Source: Planococcus sp. ISL-110
Lineage (GTDB): Bacteria > Bacillota > Bacilli > Bacillales_A > Planococcaceae
Direction of reading: 5' to 3'
Length of the DNA stretch: 64,000 nucleotides
Assembly: GCF_018613575.1 (NCBI RefSeq)
Contig: NZ_JAGGPX010000027.1
Span: 62,001 to 126,000 of the forward strand
In this document: piece after piece, positions 19,078 to 28,035 of the stretch
Position numbering within the stretch: the first letter of the stretch is position 1
Layout: the number at the start of each line of letters is the position of its first letter
Notes under the pieces: model-generated
Database searches by the model: none
What the model was told of the DNA's origin: nothing
The model's input: only the letters and a program-made list of their open reading frames with translations
Translations under genes and position numbers: made by a program

Positions 19078-19107
19078 AACCAGATCCCCGTGGATCTGGT
19101 TTTTCTT
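19078..19107 (+). terminator. Terminator of the lipoprotein gene
   Basis: AACCAGATCC/GGATCTGGTT stem with CCGT loop and TTTCTTTG tail. The A-run on its left may also serve the convergent gene. Confidence 0.88.
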
Positions 19108-19115
19108 TGCCTAAT

Positions 19116-19580
19116 TTAGACCATTTGATAAATCTGTTCTGTAACTTCTGCCACCTTCACAGCATATAGATAGATCAGGCAAAGCAAGGTGGCAAGTGGG
19201 AATGCCACAAAAATAACTGTTTTTAGCCGATTGCTGATAGCAAAAAAAGACAAACGATGCCGTTCGAAAAACAAAAACAGCCAGGCGGGGACTGCAAACA
19301 CCATGACCAGCAGAATGTTGTGAATAAAATCTATTTCATCCTTCAGCAAAGCAAACCGCAATTGGTCGCTGGTTTCCCATAATTCCTTGCTGAACCGAAA
19401 ATTTTCCTGGTTTAAATAGCCGACTTGCAACGCAGATCGTGTTTCCGTTTCGCTGTAATCAAGGATATAAGGGAAGATTTTCAGTGTGTAAATCAGATAG
19501 TACAGCAACAGAAACAAAACAAAATAAGCTGAAACCTTTACAAGCAGTATCGTTTTATTACGCCGATGAATGGATGTCAT
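19116..19580 (-). CDS. Integral membrane protein, unknown
   Basis: 154 residues with AGGAGG before the ATG. There are three hydrophobic segments: about 12-36 (LLVKVSAYFVLFLLLYYLIY), 86-104 (HNILLVMVFAVPAWLFLFF) and 118-140. A soluble loop of about 45 residues after the first helix is rich in Glu, Tyr and Arg (DYSETETRSALQVGY). I do not recognise a family. It is convergent with the SurA-like gene and has no operon partner; the DNA upstream holds a decayed frame. Confidence 0.7.
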   Translation of the reverse strand: MTSIHRRNKTILLVKVSAYFVLFLLLYYLIYTLKIFPYILDYSETETRSALQVGYLNQENFRFSKELWETSDQLRFALLKDEIDFIHNILLVMVFAVPAWLFLFFERHRLSFFAISNRLKTVIFVAFPLATLLCLIYLYAVKVAEVTEQIYQMV

Positions 19581-19627
19581 AGCAGCCTCCTGACGAGCTA
19601 GATATGTAAATTGAATAAAGCGGCATG

Positions 19628-20002
19628 TTAAAGTTCTTTTTGATTTTTTAAATCCCTGAAGATTTCAAACCTCTTGCAGTAAAGTCCGTGAACAATCTTT
19701 TCTCTTTGTTCTGTTATAGGGTCTCGAGCTGAAATGACCAATTTCCAGAATCTGATATTTCCCTCGTCTTCTAGATGGTATCCTAGCGCATAGATTTTTT
19801 GTCATTCACCCTTTTGCAGTAATCTTTGGAATTTATTTCATCCTCTACAAAAAGAAAAGTAGTAGACTTCTGTTCCAATAAAGAAAAAACGCCTGATTTG
19901 TTTATGGACTGCATCCCGTTGCCAGGGCAAGCAGAAGAGGAGTCCTGCTGAAATGTATAGAATTTTTTTCGTTTGGTGAACTTCCGTCTCCTGCTTTTTC
20001 AC
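19628..20002 (-). pseudogene. Decayed gene of unknown function (frameshifted)
   Basis: On the minus strand, 19628-19801 reads without start as ALGYHLEDEGNIRFWKLVIS... to a TAA. The preceding bases read in a neighbouring frame as protein-like sequence (FLFVEDEINSKDYCKRVNDKK), joined through an A-run where one base seems lost. Another frame opens at a GTG (20002) with a hydrophobic segment KKILYISAGLLFCLPW. Coding-like text that jumps frame twice points to a broken gene. I do not recognise the family. Confidence 0.4.
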
Positions 20003-20349
20003 CCCTATGTATTTCTAAATTACCCTAATATTTGGGCGCATAACAATCATATGCCATTATCTTTACTTTTATGAAACGCTGACAGGAAAATAGAATTTAA
20101 TTTTTAAATTTTTGTAAGTCCGGGTTTGTTGAAATTAGGAAGTAGTTAAAGATCTTTAGCAGAAGAGCAACTTCCCCGCAGGAACTTCAGTGCTTTACCT
20201 GGAGAAGTGTTTGGCTGTAGTGGTTTCGTCTATATCCGATTTTTCTGAAAGAAAACGATTTGCATCGTCCTATCGAAAAGACGTTAAAATCGCGAATTTT
20301 CAGTAAAATTATTTCCGTGTTTTCTTGAGTTCTTTTGGGAACAACTGGT
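20003..20349. other. Intergenic stretch, nothing recognised
   Basis: AT-rich sequence with no convincing frame, RNA or repeat on either strand. Confidence 0.5.
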
Positions 20350-20378
20350 TTGACAGGACAGGAAATTTTCCGTATCCT
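20350..20378 (+). promoter_or_regulatory. Promoter of the BCCT transporter gene
   Basis: TTGACA, 17-base spacer, TATCCT. This leaves a leader of roughly 150 bases containing a GC-rich hairpin. Confidence 0.65.
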
Positions 20379-20470
20379 TTACACTTGTGATATAGAGAAA
20401 CTTCATTCAGTGGGGATTCTTCATCCGCTGCTGGTTTTTAGTTGATCAATTCGGTCTTTAAATGTCAGTA

Positions 20471-20498
20471 GGCCCCCGCTATAAAAAGTGGGGGTCTA
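20471..20498 (+). promoter_or_regulatory. Leader hairpin before the BCCT gene
   Basis: GCCCCCGCT/AGTGGGGGT stem around ATAAAA, not followed by a T-run. A control or stability element is possible; no known riboswitch is recognised. Confidence 0.4.
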
Positions 20499-20537
20499 GC
20501 TGGCCGTTAAAACGGGATAAAAAAAGGAGGGTACTAT

Positions 20538-22034
20538 ATGAAAAAAGTAACCAATGTTTTTTGGATAGCTCTTGCACTTGTATTATTGGCCATTGGCTAC
20601 GGCGCATTTGCACCCGATAATTTTGCAGGAGTTACAGGGAATATAAAATCGTTCTTGACAACTTCGTTCGGGTGGTATTATTTATTGATTGTTTCCATCA
20701 TGGTTATATTCTGCCTATTTTTCGTCGTCAGTCCGATGGGACAGATCAAACTGGGTAAAGATACAGATAAACCCGAGTTCTCGTTCGGGACATGGATTGC
20801 CATGCTGTTTTCAGCAGGAATGGGGATCGGTCTTGTTTTCTGGGGAGCGGCAGAGCCGTTGTCGCATTTTGCGATCGACCCGGCAACTGCTGAACCTGGA
20901 AGTGCTGAAGCAATGCGCGAATCAATGCGTTTCAGCTTTTTCCACTGGGGGATTCATGCGTGGGCAATTTATGCCGTAGTGGCATTGGCACTTGCTTATT
21001 CCCAGTTCCGAAAAGGGGAACCTGGATTGGTTTCCGCGACCTTGAAACCCTTGTTCGGAGATAAAATGAAAGGGCCTTGGGGAACGCTTGTCGATGTTAT
21101 CGCTGTTTTTGCAACAGTTGTTGGTGTCGCAACTACCCTTGGGTTTGGCGCTATCCAAATCAACGGGGGCCTTGCCTACCTATTTGATGGTATTCCGGGA
21201 GACAGCTTCGCCATTCAATTGGTCATCATCGCCATTGTAACGGTCCTGTTCATGATCTCGGCTTGGTCTGGATTGAGCAAAGGAATCAAGTACCTGTCCA
21301 ATATCAATATGGTGCTGGCAGTCACCTTGCTTCTGGCAGTTATCATTCTTGGACCTACCTTATTGATTATGAATATGTTCACCGATACGATCGGCACGTA
21401 CTTCCAGAACCTGGTTCAGATGAGTTTCCGTGCAGGTCCTATTGATGAGGAAAATCGTGCCTGGATTGATGGATGGACCATCTTCTATTGGGCATGGTGG
21501 ATTTCATGGGCGCCATTCGTCGGTATATTCATTGCCCGCGTATCCAGAGGACGGACGATTCGCCAGTTTCTATTAGGCGTCCTGCTGATTCCGACCTTCA
21601 TCAGTTTCCTTTGGTTCGCGGCTTTTGGTACGACGGCTATCGATGTACAGAATAGCGGAGTGGATTTAACAGGATTGCTAACAGAAGAAACGCTGTTTGC
21701 AGTGTTTAATGAATTGCCTCTAGGTGTTATGCTATCAGTCATTGCGATTTTCCTGATTACGACATTCTTCGTCACTTCTGCCGATTCCGCGACATTTGTT
21801 CTCGGAATGCAGACAACAGGCGGTTCGTTGTATCCGCAAAATGCAGTGAAATTTACATGGGGGATTGCCCAATCGGCAATCGCTGTGATTTTATTGTCAA
21901 CTGGTGGGCTTGGTACATTACAGACGGTGCTGATCATTGCGGCGTTCCCGTTCTCGATCATCATGCTGTTGATGATGGCATCCTTCTACAAAGCATTGAA
22001 TATCGAATACAAAGCTATAAAACGCAAACGTTAA
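20538..22034 (+). CDS. BCCT family glycine betaine/choline-type transporter
   Basis: 498 residues with about 12 membrane helices and AAAAGGAGGG before the ATG. BCCT signatures include [19 protein letters not shown] (substrate region, near residue 92), the Trp-rich [23 protein letters not shown] segment, and [11 protein letters not shown]. Closest in form to OpuD/BetL, Na+-coupled importers of glycine betaine or related osmolytes; the exact substrate is inferred. The C-terminal tail is short. It is a single transcription unit closed by a terminator. Confidence 0.92.
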   Translation: MKKVTNVFWIALALVLLAIGYGAFAPDNFAGVTGNIKSFLTTSFGWYYLLIVSIMVIFCLFFVVSPMGQIKLGKDTDKPEFSFGTWIAMLFSAGMGIGLVFWGAAEPLSHFAIDPATAEPGSAEAMRESMRFSFFHWGIHAWAIYAVVALALAYSQFRKGEPGLVSATLKPLFGDKMKGPWGTLVDVIAVFATVVGVATTLGFGAIQINGGLAYLFDGIPGDSFAIQLVIIAIVTVLFMISAWSGLSKGIKYLSNINMVLAVTLLLAVIILGPTLLIMNMFTDTIGTYFQNLVQMSFRAGPIDEENRAWIDGWTIFYWAWWISWAPFVGIFIARVSRGRTIRQFLLGVLLIPTFISFLWFAAFGTTAIDVQNSGVDLTGLLTEETLFAVFNELPLGVMLSVIAIFLITTFFVTSADSATFVLGMQTTGGSLYPQNAVKFTWGIAQSAIAVILLSTGGLGTLQTVLIIAAFPFSIIMLLMMASFYKALNIEYKAIKRKR

Positions 22035-22058
22035 AACCGCCGCTTCGGCGGTTTTTTC
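22033..22058 (+). terminator. Terminator of the BCCT gene
   Basis: AAAACCGCCG, CTTC-type tetraloop, GGCGGTTTT and a T-run, starting at the stop codon. Confidence 0.9.
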
Positions 22059-22113
22059 ATTGGAAAAGCGTTATAATGGAAATCAGGCAACGACAGGATG
22101 GGGGATTTTTAGC

Positions 22114-23013
22114 ATGGAGAAACCGCATGTATTATTAGTGGATGGTATGGCGCTGCTGTTCCGCTCATTTTTCGCGACATCGGCCGTCGGACAATATTTC
22201 CGGACGACTGAAGGCTTGGCGACGAATGGCGTACAGGGATTTGCTAGACACGTGTTGGCAGCGAAAACGATGATGAAGCCGACTCATATGGCAGTTTGCT
22301 GGGACATGGGAGCACGGACGTTCCGGACGGATCTGTTCGATGGCTATAAAGCGAACCGGCCGGCACCTCCAGAGGACATGGTCCACCAGTTTGGTCTGGC
22401 TCAATCGATCTCCGAGCAGCTTGGCTGGATGAATTATGGCGAGGTGGGAATCGAAGCGGATGACTTTATCGGTTCTTTTACCAAACAATGGCAGGACCAG
22501 GTGGACTTTACCATTATCACAGGCGACAAGGATATGCTGCAACTATTGTCGCCTTCAGTCAGTATCGCATTTATGAAAAAAGGATTTCACATTTACGATG
22601 TCTATACCGAAGCACGATTCATCGAAGAGTATGACATACAGCCTGGGCAATTTGCAGATGTCAAAGCGTTCATGGGCGACCCGAGCGACGGCTATCCCGG
22701 AGTCAAAGGAATTGGTCCGAAGACAGCACTACAGCTGATCCGGGATTATGGCTCAACAGACGGTGTGCTCGAGGCCATCGATAAGTTAAAACCGGCACAG
22801 AAAAAGAAAATCGACGAGCATAAGGAAATGCTGCTGCTCTCAAAAAAACTGGCTGTCATCAAATGTGACATCCAGCTGGAGGTGCCGTTGGAGAAACTGA
22901 TTGTTCCTGCATACACCCAAGACCATATTCAATTATGCCGTGACCAGCAATTGCTGCTGCTTGCCAAACAACTGGAGAAAGATGTTGGGGTCACTGCCGA
23001 TCCTTGGGCTTAA
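22114..23013 (+). CDS. 5'-3' exonuclease (PolA 5'-nuclease-like, YpcP type)
   Basis: 299 residues; the ATG at 22114 follows GATGGGGG. Metal-binding motifs of the FEN/5'-nuclease superfamily are present: LLVDGMALLFRSFF, EADDFIGSF, TGDKDMLQL, and the helix-hairpin-helix GDPSDGYPGVKGIGPKTA. It has no polymerase domain, so it is a stand-alone nuclease, probably for RNA primer or flap removal alongside PolA (family knowledge). The last 23 bases overlap the convergent C39-like gene tail to tail. Confidence 0.92.
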   Translation: MEKPHVLLVDGMALLFRSFFATSAVGQYFRTTEGLATNGVQGFARHVLAAKTMMKPTHMAVCWDMGARTFRTDLFDGYKANRPAPPEDMVHQFGLAQSISEQLGWMNYGEVGIEADDFIGSFTKQWQDQVDFTIITGDKDMLQLLSPSVSIAFMKKGFHIYDVYTEARFIEEYDIQPGQFADVKAFMGDPSDGYPGVKGIGPKTALQLIRDYGSTDGVLEAIDKLKPAQKKKIDEHKEMLLLSKKLAVIKCDIQLEVPLEKLIVPAYTQDHIQLCRDQQLLLLAKQLEKDVGVTADPWA

Positions 23014-23515
23014 TCTTCACAAAGGTCAGCACTTTACGATTTTCCAGATAAGAAACCGTCCGCATTTTGCTGGGACGGTTTTTTTGTCCGTTGTCATGGA
23101 TATAGAGAAGCAGGTCGTCTGCTTCCTGTTTAAAACCGATCAGCGGCACCCAATGATAGCTGTAAAGCGGCTTTGAAAACCATTGGAAGGTGAAATAACG
23201 GTCAAACTTCATAGCAAGCGGGCGGCCAGCCAATAATTCTTCTTTCACTTCCTCAATGCTCCGGACTTTTTGTACCTCGTAGCGCATGCCAGAGATTTTG
23301 TGGAAATTCCGCAGCAACCGCCAGGTAAACAAACCAATAGGAGTCGTGCCAAGCAGCCGGTAAAGCTGGTTGACGCCAAGTTCTATCCCTTCATGAAACT
23401 GGAGGATGGCAGCGGCTGTCACAGGGCCGCATGCGGAAGTACGGTACTTTTTGAGGATAGCCTCATTATGCTGGGAAAGCCCCTGAAAAGCGATTAGTTT
23501 CTTCACCTCTATCAC
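22991..23515 (-). CDS. C39-like (papain-fold) peptidase-related protein
   Basis: 174 residues. A candidate nucleophile Cys is in TSACGPVTAAAIL (about 27-39) and a candidate His in YHWVPLIGF (about 127-135), followed by an Asp in YIHDNGQ. This is the order seen in C39-like and BtrH-like papain-fold proteins. There is no signal peptide and no ABC transporter domain, so it is likely cytoplasmic and of unknown substrate. RBS GGAGGTGAT is followed by the ATG. The end overlaps the exonuclease gene. The downstream partner on this strand is not clear. Confidence 0.72.
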   Translation of the reverse strand: MIEVKKLIAFQGLSQHNEAILKKYRTSACGPVTAAAILQFHEGIELGVNQLYRLLGTTPIGLFTWRLLRNFHKISGMRYEVQKVRSIEEVKEELLAGRPLAMKFDRYFTFQWFSKPLYSYHWVPLIGFKQEADDLLLYIHDNGQKNRPSKMRTVSYLENRKVLTFVKIKPKDRQ

Positions 23516-23534
23516 CTCCGAATCTTATTCAGCG

Positions 23535-23720
23535 TTAAAGTTTGGACAGCAATTGGTCATTTTCAGTGAGCAGCTGCTTCAAAGCGATACGGAAAGTCGT
23601 GTACACTTCCAGCTCGACTTGAATTCCGGCATGGACGATATCACGGACAAATAACGGATTGGAACCTGCATACATTTCACGCAGACCCATCAGGCCCAAA
23701 GCGGAATTCAGCTGGCTCAA
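23535..23720 (-). CDS. Small hypothetical protein, possibly truncated
   Basis: 61 residues from a TTG (SQLNSALGLMGLREMY...), ending TENDQLLSKL. The frame stays open for 14 more codons upstream (GFDYNGSASEL) without a standard start and without an RBS. It may be the 3' part of a lost gene or use a rare start. It is helical and soluble with no recognised domain. It lies just upstream of the C39-like gene on the same strand. Confidence 0.4.
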   Translation of the reverse strand: MSQLNSALGLMGLREMYAGSNPLFVRDIVHAGIQVELEVYTTFRIALKQLLTENDQLLSKL

Positions 23721-23869
23721 TTCACTGGCCGATCCATTATAATCGAATCCGGTGGAGTTTTAATAGTAGGTTTGGATAAGTTAAATGAAACAATCTGTAT
23801 GCCAGATAAAAAAACCAAGTTCTAAAATATTAACGACTGATATCAATTAGCTCAATTTAATTGCAGCGA

Positions 23870-23902
23870 AAAAAACGAGCAGGCGTGAGCCTACTCGTTT
23901 TG
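23870..23902 (-). terminator. Terminator of the thioredoxin-like gene
   Basis: On the minus strand AACGAGTAGGC/GCCTGCTCGTT with a short loop, then a T-run. The stop codon of the gene lies inside the left arm. Confidence 0.85.
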
Positions 23903-24211
23903 GTCATTCAGAAATTCTGTAACCGATTCAGGTGACTTGGCATTGGCGCTGTGAAGATGAGCTGTTTTTTCGCCGTCTTTAAAGATCAGCAAGCTCGGTA
24001 TGCCCATGACGTCATATTTTTCAGCAAGGTTGGGAAGCTCGTCGCGATTGACGTCAACCCACTGATACTGATTGAATTCTTCGATGATCGGATCGATGAA
24101 CATATCCATGCGCGTGCAGTCTGGGCACCATCCAGCCTGAAATTTCACAACGACCGGTTGTGTACCGTTTATAACTTCATTGAATTGCTCGTTCGTATTG
24201 AGTGATTTCAT
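23891..24211 (-). CDS. Thioredoxin family protein (YtpP-like)
   Basis: 106 residues with AGGAGG before the ATG. Active site GWCPDCTRM (Cys at about 28 and 31) with a CPDC rather than CGPC motif, and the cis-Pro in MGIPSLLIF. The CPDC type is found in Bacillales YtpP-like thioredoxins, which may have a low-molecular-weight-thiol (bacillithiol) role; that part is inference. It is monocistronic and divergent from the fadN operon. Confidence 0.88.
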   Translation of the reverse strand: MKSLNTNEQFNEVINGTQPVVVKFQAGWCPDCTRMDMFIDPIIEEFNQYQWVDVNRDELPNLAEKYDVMGIPSLLIFKDGEKTAHLHSANAKSPESVTEFLNDQNE

Positions 24212-24313
24212 TTGTATTGCCTCCTTATAGGTTCTCTTTCAGTTTACCGTGCTTTGGCTAAATCGCAAAGAATTTGTTCCTGAAAATTTTTGGGAGTTTT
24301 TAACGATTAAATA

Positions 24314-24342
24314 TTGCGAAAAAACGGAATATAACTTACACT
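24314..24342 (+). promoter_or_regulatory. Promoter of the fadNAE operon
   Basis: TTGCGA, 17-base spacer, TACACT. It lies about 40 bases upstream of the FadR-type operator. Confidence 0.6.
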
Positions 24343-24382
24343 AAGAGACATAGAGAACGTTCTATTTTTTTTAATTAAAAAA

Positions 24383-24400
24383 TGAATGAGTATTCATTCA
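24383..24400 (+). promoter_or_regulatory. FadR-type operator before fadN
   Basis: TGAATGAGTATTCATTCA is an almost perfect 18-base palindrome matching the site reported for the TetR-family FadR of Bacillus (TGAATGAMTAKTCATTCA). It stands 23 bases before the fadN start, so repression lifted by long-chain acyl-CoA is expected. Confidence 0.85.
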
Positions 24401-24422
24401 AAAATTCAAGGAGGGTTTGCTA

Positions 24423-26807
24423 GTGGCTTACCAAATTAGAAAAGCGGCTGTACTCGGTTCAGGTGTAATGGGTTCGGGAATTGCAGCGCACCTTGCAAAT
24501 ATAGGAATCCCTGTATTATTGCTTGATATTGTTCCGCGTGAATTATCGAAGGAAGAACAGGCAAAAGGGTTAGCTCTTGAAGACAAGGCGGTACGCAATC
24601 GAATTGCAACCGGCTCTATACAGAAACTGCTCAAGCAGAAACCTGCTCCATTAACAGCTAAAAAGAACCTTCAATTGATCACGCCAGGAAACCTGGAAGA
24701 CGATCTGGAAAAACTAAAAGACGTCGACTGGATCATTGAAGTCATCGTTGAAAACCTTGACGTAAAAAAATCCCTATATGAAAAGATTGATGGTGTCAGA
24801 AAAGACGGCACCATCATTTCATCCAATACATCAGGCATCAGCATTAATGCGATGGTGGAAGGTCGCTCAGAAGATTTCGGCAAGCATTTCCTGGGAACTC
24901 ACTTTTTCAATCCACCGCGTTACCTGAAACTGCTGGAAGTTATTCCTGCGACAACAACTGCTCCAGAAGTAGTGGAGTTTATGACAGCATTTGGAGAAGA
25001 CCGTTTGGGCAAAGGCGTGGTTATTGCAAAAGATACACCGAACTTTATCGCCAACCGGATCGGAACTTATGGTTTATTGGTGACCTTGCGTGAAATGATG
25101 GCACGCGGCTATTCAATTGGGGAAGTGGACTCGGTTACCGGACCATTGATCGGCCGACCGAAATCAGCGACTTTCCGCACTTTGGATGTTGTTGGACTGG
25201 ATACTTTCATGCATGTGGCAAAAAATGTCTACGACCAGACTTCTGGTGAAGAACAAAAGGTATTTGAAGCGCCTGAGTTCATGACTAAAATGGTTCAGAA
25301 CGGCTGGCTTGGAGCTAAATCCGGGCAAGGATTCTTCCTGAAAAAAGACAAAGAGATTCTGGAGCTTGATCCGGAAACACTTGAGTACCGTGCAGCCGGC
25401 AAATTGAAAACACCTTCACAGGAAATGGCGAAGCAACAAAAAGGCCTCGCAGCTAAAATGAAGACGCTTGTATATGCAGAAGACCGTACCGGTGAACTGC
25501 TTTGGAGCATCTTAGCTCCAACATTGCGCTATTCAGCCCAATTGAACGGGGAAATCGCAGACGATATCGTGGCCATCGACAATGCCATGAAATGGGGCTT
25601 TGGCTGGGAACAAGGGCCGTTTGAAACCTGGGATGCGATTGGTGTTAAAAAATCAGTTGAGAAAATGAAGCTGGAAGGGCATCCAGTTCCGGCATTCGCT
25701 CAGGCTTTGCTCGACAGCGAAAACGAAACCTTCTATAAAGAAGAAGACGGTGATCTTCATTTCTTTGACGGCACGTCTTATCAACCAGTCCCGGTCAATG
25801 AAAAAGTTATCGACTTGAAGCGCTACAAGAAAAAGCATGGCGTCATCAAATCAAATTCGGGGGCAAGCCTGATCGACTTGGGTGACGGCATTGCCTTGCT
25901 GGAATTCCATTCACACTCGAATGCGATCGGCTTGGATATCATGCAGATGATCAATTACGCGGTCGACGAAGTGGAGAAAAACTTCAAAGGGCTTGTCATT
26001 GGCAACCAGGGCAAGAACTTCTGCGTCGGTGCAAACCTCGGCATGATCCTGATGGAAGCACAGGACGACAATATTTTTGAGCTGGATTTCACAATCAAGA
26101 CTTTCCAGAATGCCATGATGAAAATCAAATACAGCAATAAACCAGTTGTAGCAGCTCCATTCGGCATGGCCCTTGGCGGAGGTGCAGAAGTGGCGTTGCC
26201 GGCAGCGCATATCCAGGCTTCTATGGAAACCTATATGGGCTTAGTGGAAGCAGGCGTCGGGCTGATTCCTGGCGGCGGCGGAAACAAAGAACTTTATATG
26301 AAGCAATTGAAAGGTCTGCCAAATGGCGTGACAGTCGATTACCAGAATATCGCCAGCAAAGTGTTCGAATCGATTGCGATGGCAAAAGTCTCCACTTCAG
26401 CAGAAGAAGCACGCGAAAACAACTTCCTGAATTTTGTGGACGGTATCAGCGTTAACAGCGATCACTTGATCTATGATGCAAAACAAGCGGCTTTGTCGCT
26501 GTATGAAAATGGCTACCAGGCGCCTTTGCGCGAAAAAGTTCCAGTCACGGGCGAACCTGGCTATGCTACCCTGCTTTTGGGTGCGGAAGGCATGTTCATT
26601 TCAGGCTATATCAGTGAATACGACTTGAAAATCGCCAAAAAACTGGCGTTTGTGCTGTCAGGCGGGAAAGTTCCATATGGCACGAAAGTAGATGAGCAAT
26701 ACCTGCTTGATCTTGAGCGACAGGCATTCTTAAGTCTGGTAGCTGAACCGAAAACCCAGCAGCGCATGCAGCATATGCTGGTCAAAGGAAAACCGTTACG
26801 CAATTAA
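24423..26807 (+). CDS. fadN: FadN, 3-hydroxyacyl-CoA dehydrogenase / enoyl-CoA hydratase
   Basis: 794 residues from a GTG 7 bases after AAGGAGGG. The N-terminal NAD-binding 3-hydroxyacyl-CoA dehydrogenase has a Rossmann motif VLGSGVMGSGIAAHLAN (about 10-26); its C-terminal dehydrogenase domain spans about 200-400. A crotonase domain near residue 480-680 has NFCVGANLG and GMALGGGAEVALP. The dehydrogenase-first order is that of B. subtilis FadN and the reverse of E. coli FadB. It carries out the hydration and oxidation steps of beta-oxidation, and is first in the operon with fadA and fadE. Confidence 0.96.
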   Translation: MAYQIRKAAVLGSGVMGSGIAAHLANIGIPVLLLDIVPRELSKEEQAKGLALEDKAVRNRIATGSIQKLLKQKPAPLTAKKNLQLITPGNLEDDLEKLKDVDWIIEVIVENLDVKKSLYEKIDGVRKDGTIISSNTSGISINAMVEGRSEDFGKHFLGTHFFNPPRYLKLLEVIPATTTAPEVVEFMTAFGEDRLGKGVVIAKDTPNFIANRIGTYGLLVTLREMMARGYSIGEVDSVTGPLIGRPKSATFRTLDVVGLDTFMHVAKNVYDQTSGEEQKVFEAPEFMTKMVQNGWLGAKSGQGFFLKKDKEILELDPETLEYRAAGKLKTPSQEMAKQQKGLAAKMKTLVYAEDRTGELLWSILAPTLRYSAQLNGEIADDIVAIDNAMKWGFGWEQGPFETWDAIGVKKSVEKMKLEGHPVPAFAQALLDSENETFYKEEDGDLHFFDGTSYQPVPVNEKVIDLKRYKKKHGVIKSNSGASLIDLGDGIALLEFHSHSNAIGLDIMQMINYAVDEVEKNFKGLVIGNQGKNFCVGANLGMILMEAQDDNIFELDFTIKTFQNAMMKIKYSNKPVVAAPFGMALGGGAEVALPAAHIQASMETYMGLVEAGVGLIPGGGGNKELYMKQLKGLPNGVTVDYQNIASKVFESIAMAKVSTSAEEARENNFLNFVDGISVNSDHLIYDAKQAALSLYENGYQAPLREKVPVTGEPGYATLLLGAEGMFISGYISEYDLKIAKKLAFVLSGGKVPYGTKVDEQYLLDLERQAFLSLVAEPKTQQRMQHMLVKGKPLRN

Positions 26808-26835
26808 TCGTTGATCATAAAAGGAGGAAATATAC

Positions 26836-28011
26836 ATGCGTGAAGCAGTAATCGTGGCCAGTGCTCGGACACCGGTCGGAAAAGCAGGAAAAGGTTCTTT
26901 AGCGACTGTACGTCCGGATGATTTCGGCGCATTGGTTGTAAGAGAAGCTCTACAGCGGGCTGGCGGATATGATGGGCCGATAGATGATTTGATTATGGGC
27001 TGTGCCATGCCGGAAGCCGAACAGGGCATGAACATCGCCCGCAACATCGGAGCACTTGCAGGATTGCCGGATACGGTTTCAGCCGTTACCGTCAACCGCT
27101 TCTGTTCTTCAGGCCTTCAGTCGATCGCCTATGCAGCAGAACGCATTATGGTCGGTTCAGCCGAAGCAATCATTGCAGGTGGTGTGGAATCAATGAGCAT
27201 GGTGCCAATGATGGGCAACGTCATCCGTCCAAACGCGAAATTGGCTGAAACAGCTCCTCAATATTATATGAGCATGGGCCACACCGCAGAACAGGTAGCG
27301 ACGCAGTACGGCGTCAGTCGGGAAGACCAGGATGCCTTTTCTGTCCGATCGCATGAAAAAGCGGCAGCAGCCATTGCAGCCGGAAACTTTGATGAAGAAA
27401 TTGTTCCAGTCGAAGTAATCAAACGATATGTAGATGAAAACAATAAATATCAGGAAAAATCCTCTATGTTTGAAATGGATGAAGGCGTCCGCCACGGAAC
27501 TAGCATCCAGACTTTAAACAAATTGCGTTCAGCCTTCTCAGCACGCGGAACGGTTACCGCCGGAAACTCCTCACAAACTTCTGACGGCGCCGGTGCATTA
27601 CTGGTGATGGACCGCGAAAAAGCAGAGGCATTGGGGTTGAAGCCAATCGCTAAATTCCGTTCATTCGCAACTGGCGGCGTACCGCCTGAAGTTATGGGAA
27701 TCGGACCGGTTGTCGCGATTCCAAAAGCCTTGAAATTGGCCGGATTGACCATTGAAGACATCGATGTCTGGGAATTGAACGAAGCTTTCGCTTCTCAGTC
27801 GCTTGGTGTTATCCGCACGCTTGGTCTGGATATCGACAAAGTTAACTTTAACGGGGGAGCCATTGCACTGGGCCATCCGCTGGGTGCAACAGGTTCGATC
27901 CTGACGATTCGCATGATGAGCGAATTAAAACGCCAAGGCAAACAGTTTGGCGTCGTCACCATGTGTATCGGTGGAGGAATGGGCGCAGCTGGCGTCTTTG
28001 AAATGCTGTAG
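26836..28011 (+). CDS. fadA: FadA, acetyl-CoA acyltransferase (thiolase)
   Basis: 391 residues, RBS AAAGGAGGAAA. Active Cys in VNRFCSSGLQS (about residue 92), the His/Asn segment in GGAIALGHPLGATG and the C-terminal Cys loop VTMCIGGGMGAAGVF. It performs the thiolytic cleavage of 3-ketoacyl-CoA, the last step of the beta-oxidation cycle begun by fadE and fadN. It lies 28 bases after fadN. The 420-base gap after it holds a repeat pair instead of the usual short spacer to fadE. Confidence 0.96.
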   Translation: MREAVIVASARTPVGKAGKGSLATVRPDDFGALVVREALQRAGGYDGPIDDLIMGCAMPEAEQGMNIARNIGALAGLPDTVSAVTVNRFCSSGLQSIAYAAERIMVGSAEAIIAGGVESMSMVPMMGNVIRPNAKLAETAPQYYMSMGHTAEQVATQYGVSREDQDAFSVRSHEKAAAAIAAGNFDEEIVPVEVIKRYVDENNKYQEKSSMFEMDEGVRHGTSIQTLNKLRSAFSARGTVTAGNSSQTSDGAGALLVMDREKAEALGLKPIAKFRSFATGGVPPEVMGIGPVVAIPKALKLAGLTIEDIDVWELNEAFASQSLGVIRTLGLDIDKVNFNGGAIALGHPLGATGSILTIRMMSELKRQGKQFGVVTMCIGGGMGAAGVFEML

Positions 28012-28035
28012 AAATAAATTTGATAAATATTTTGT

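Noticed and set aside
24350-24362. AGAACGTTCT as LexA box before fadN
   Set aside because: Too short and unlike the Bacillus consensus GAAC-N4-GTTC; the FadR-type palindrome explains the control better.
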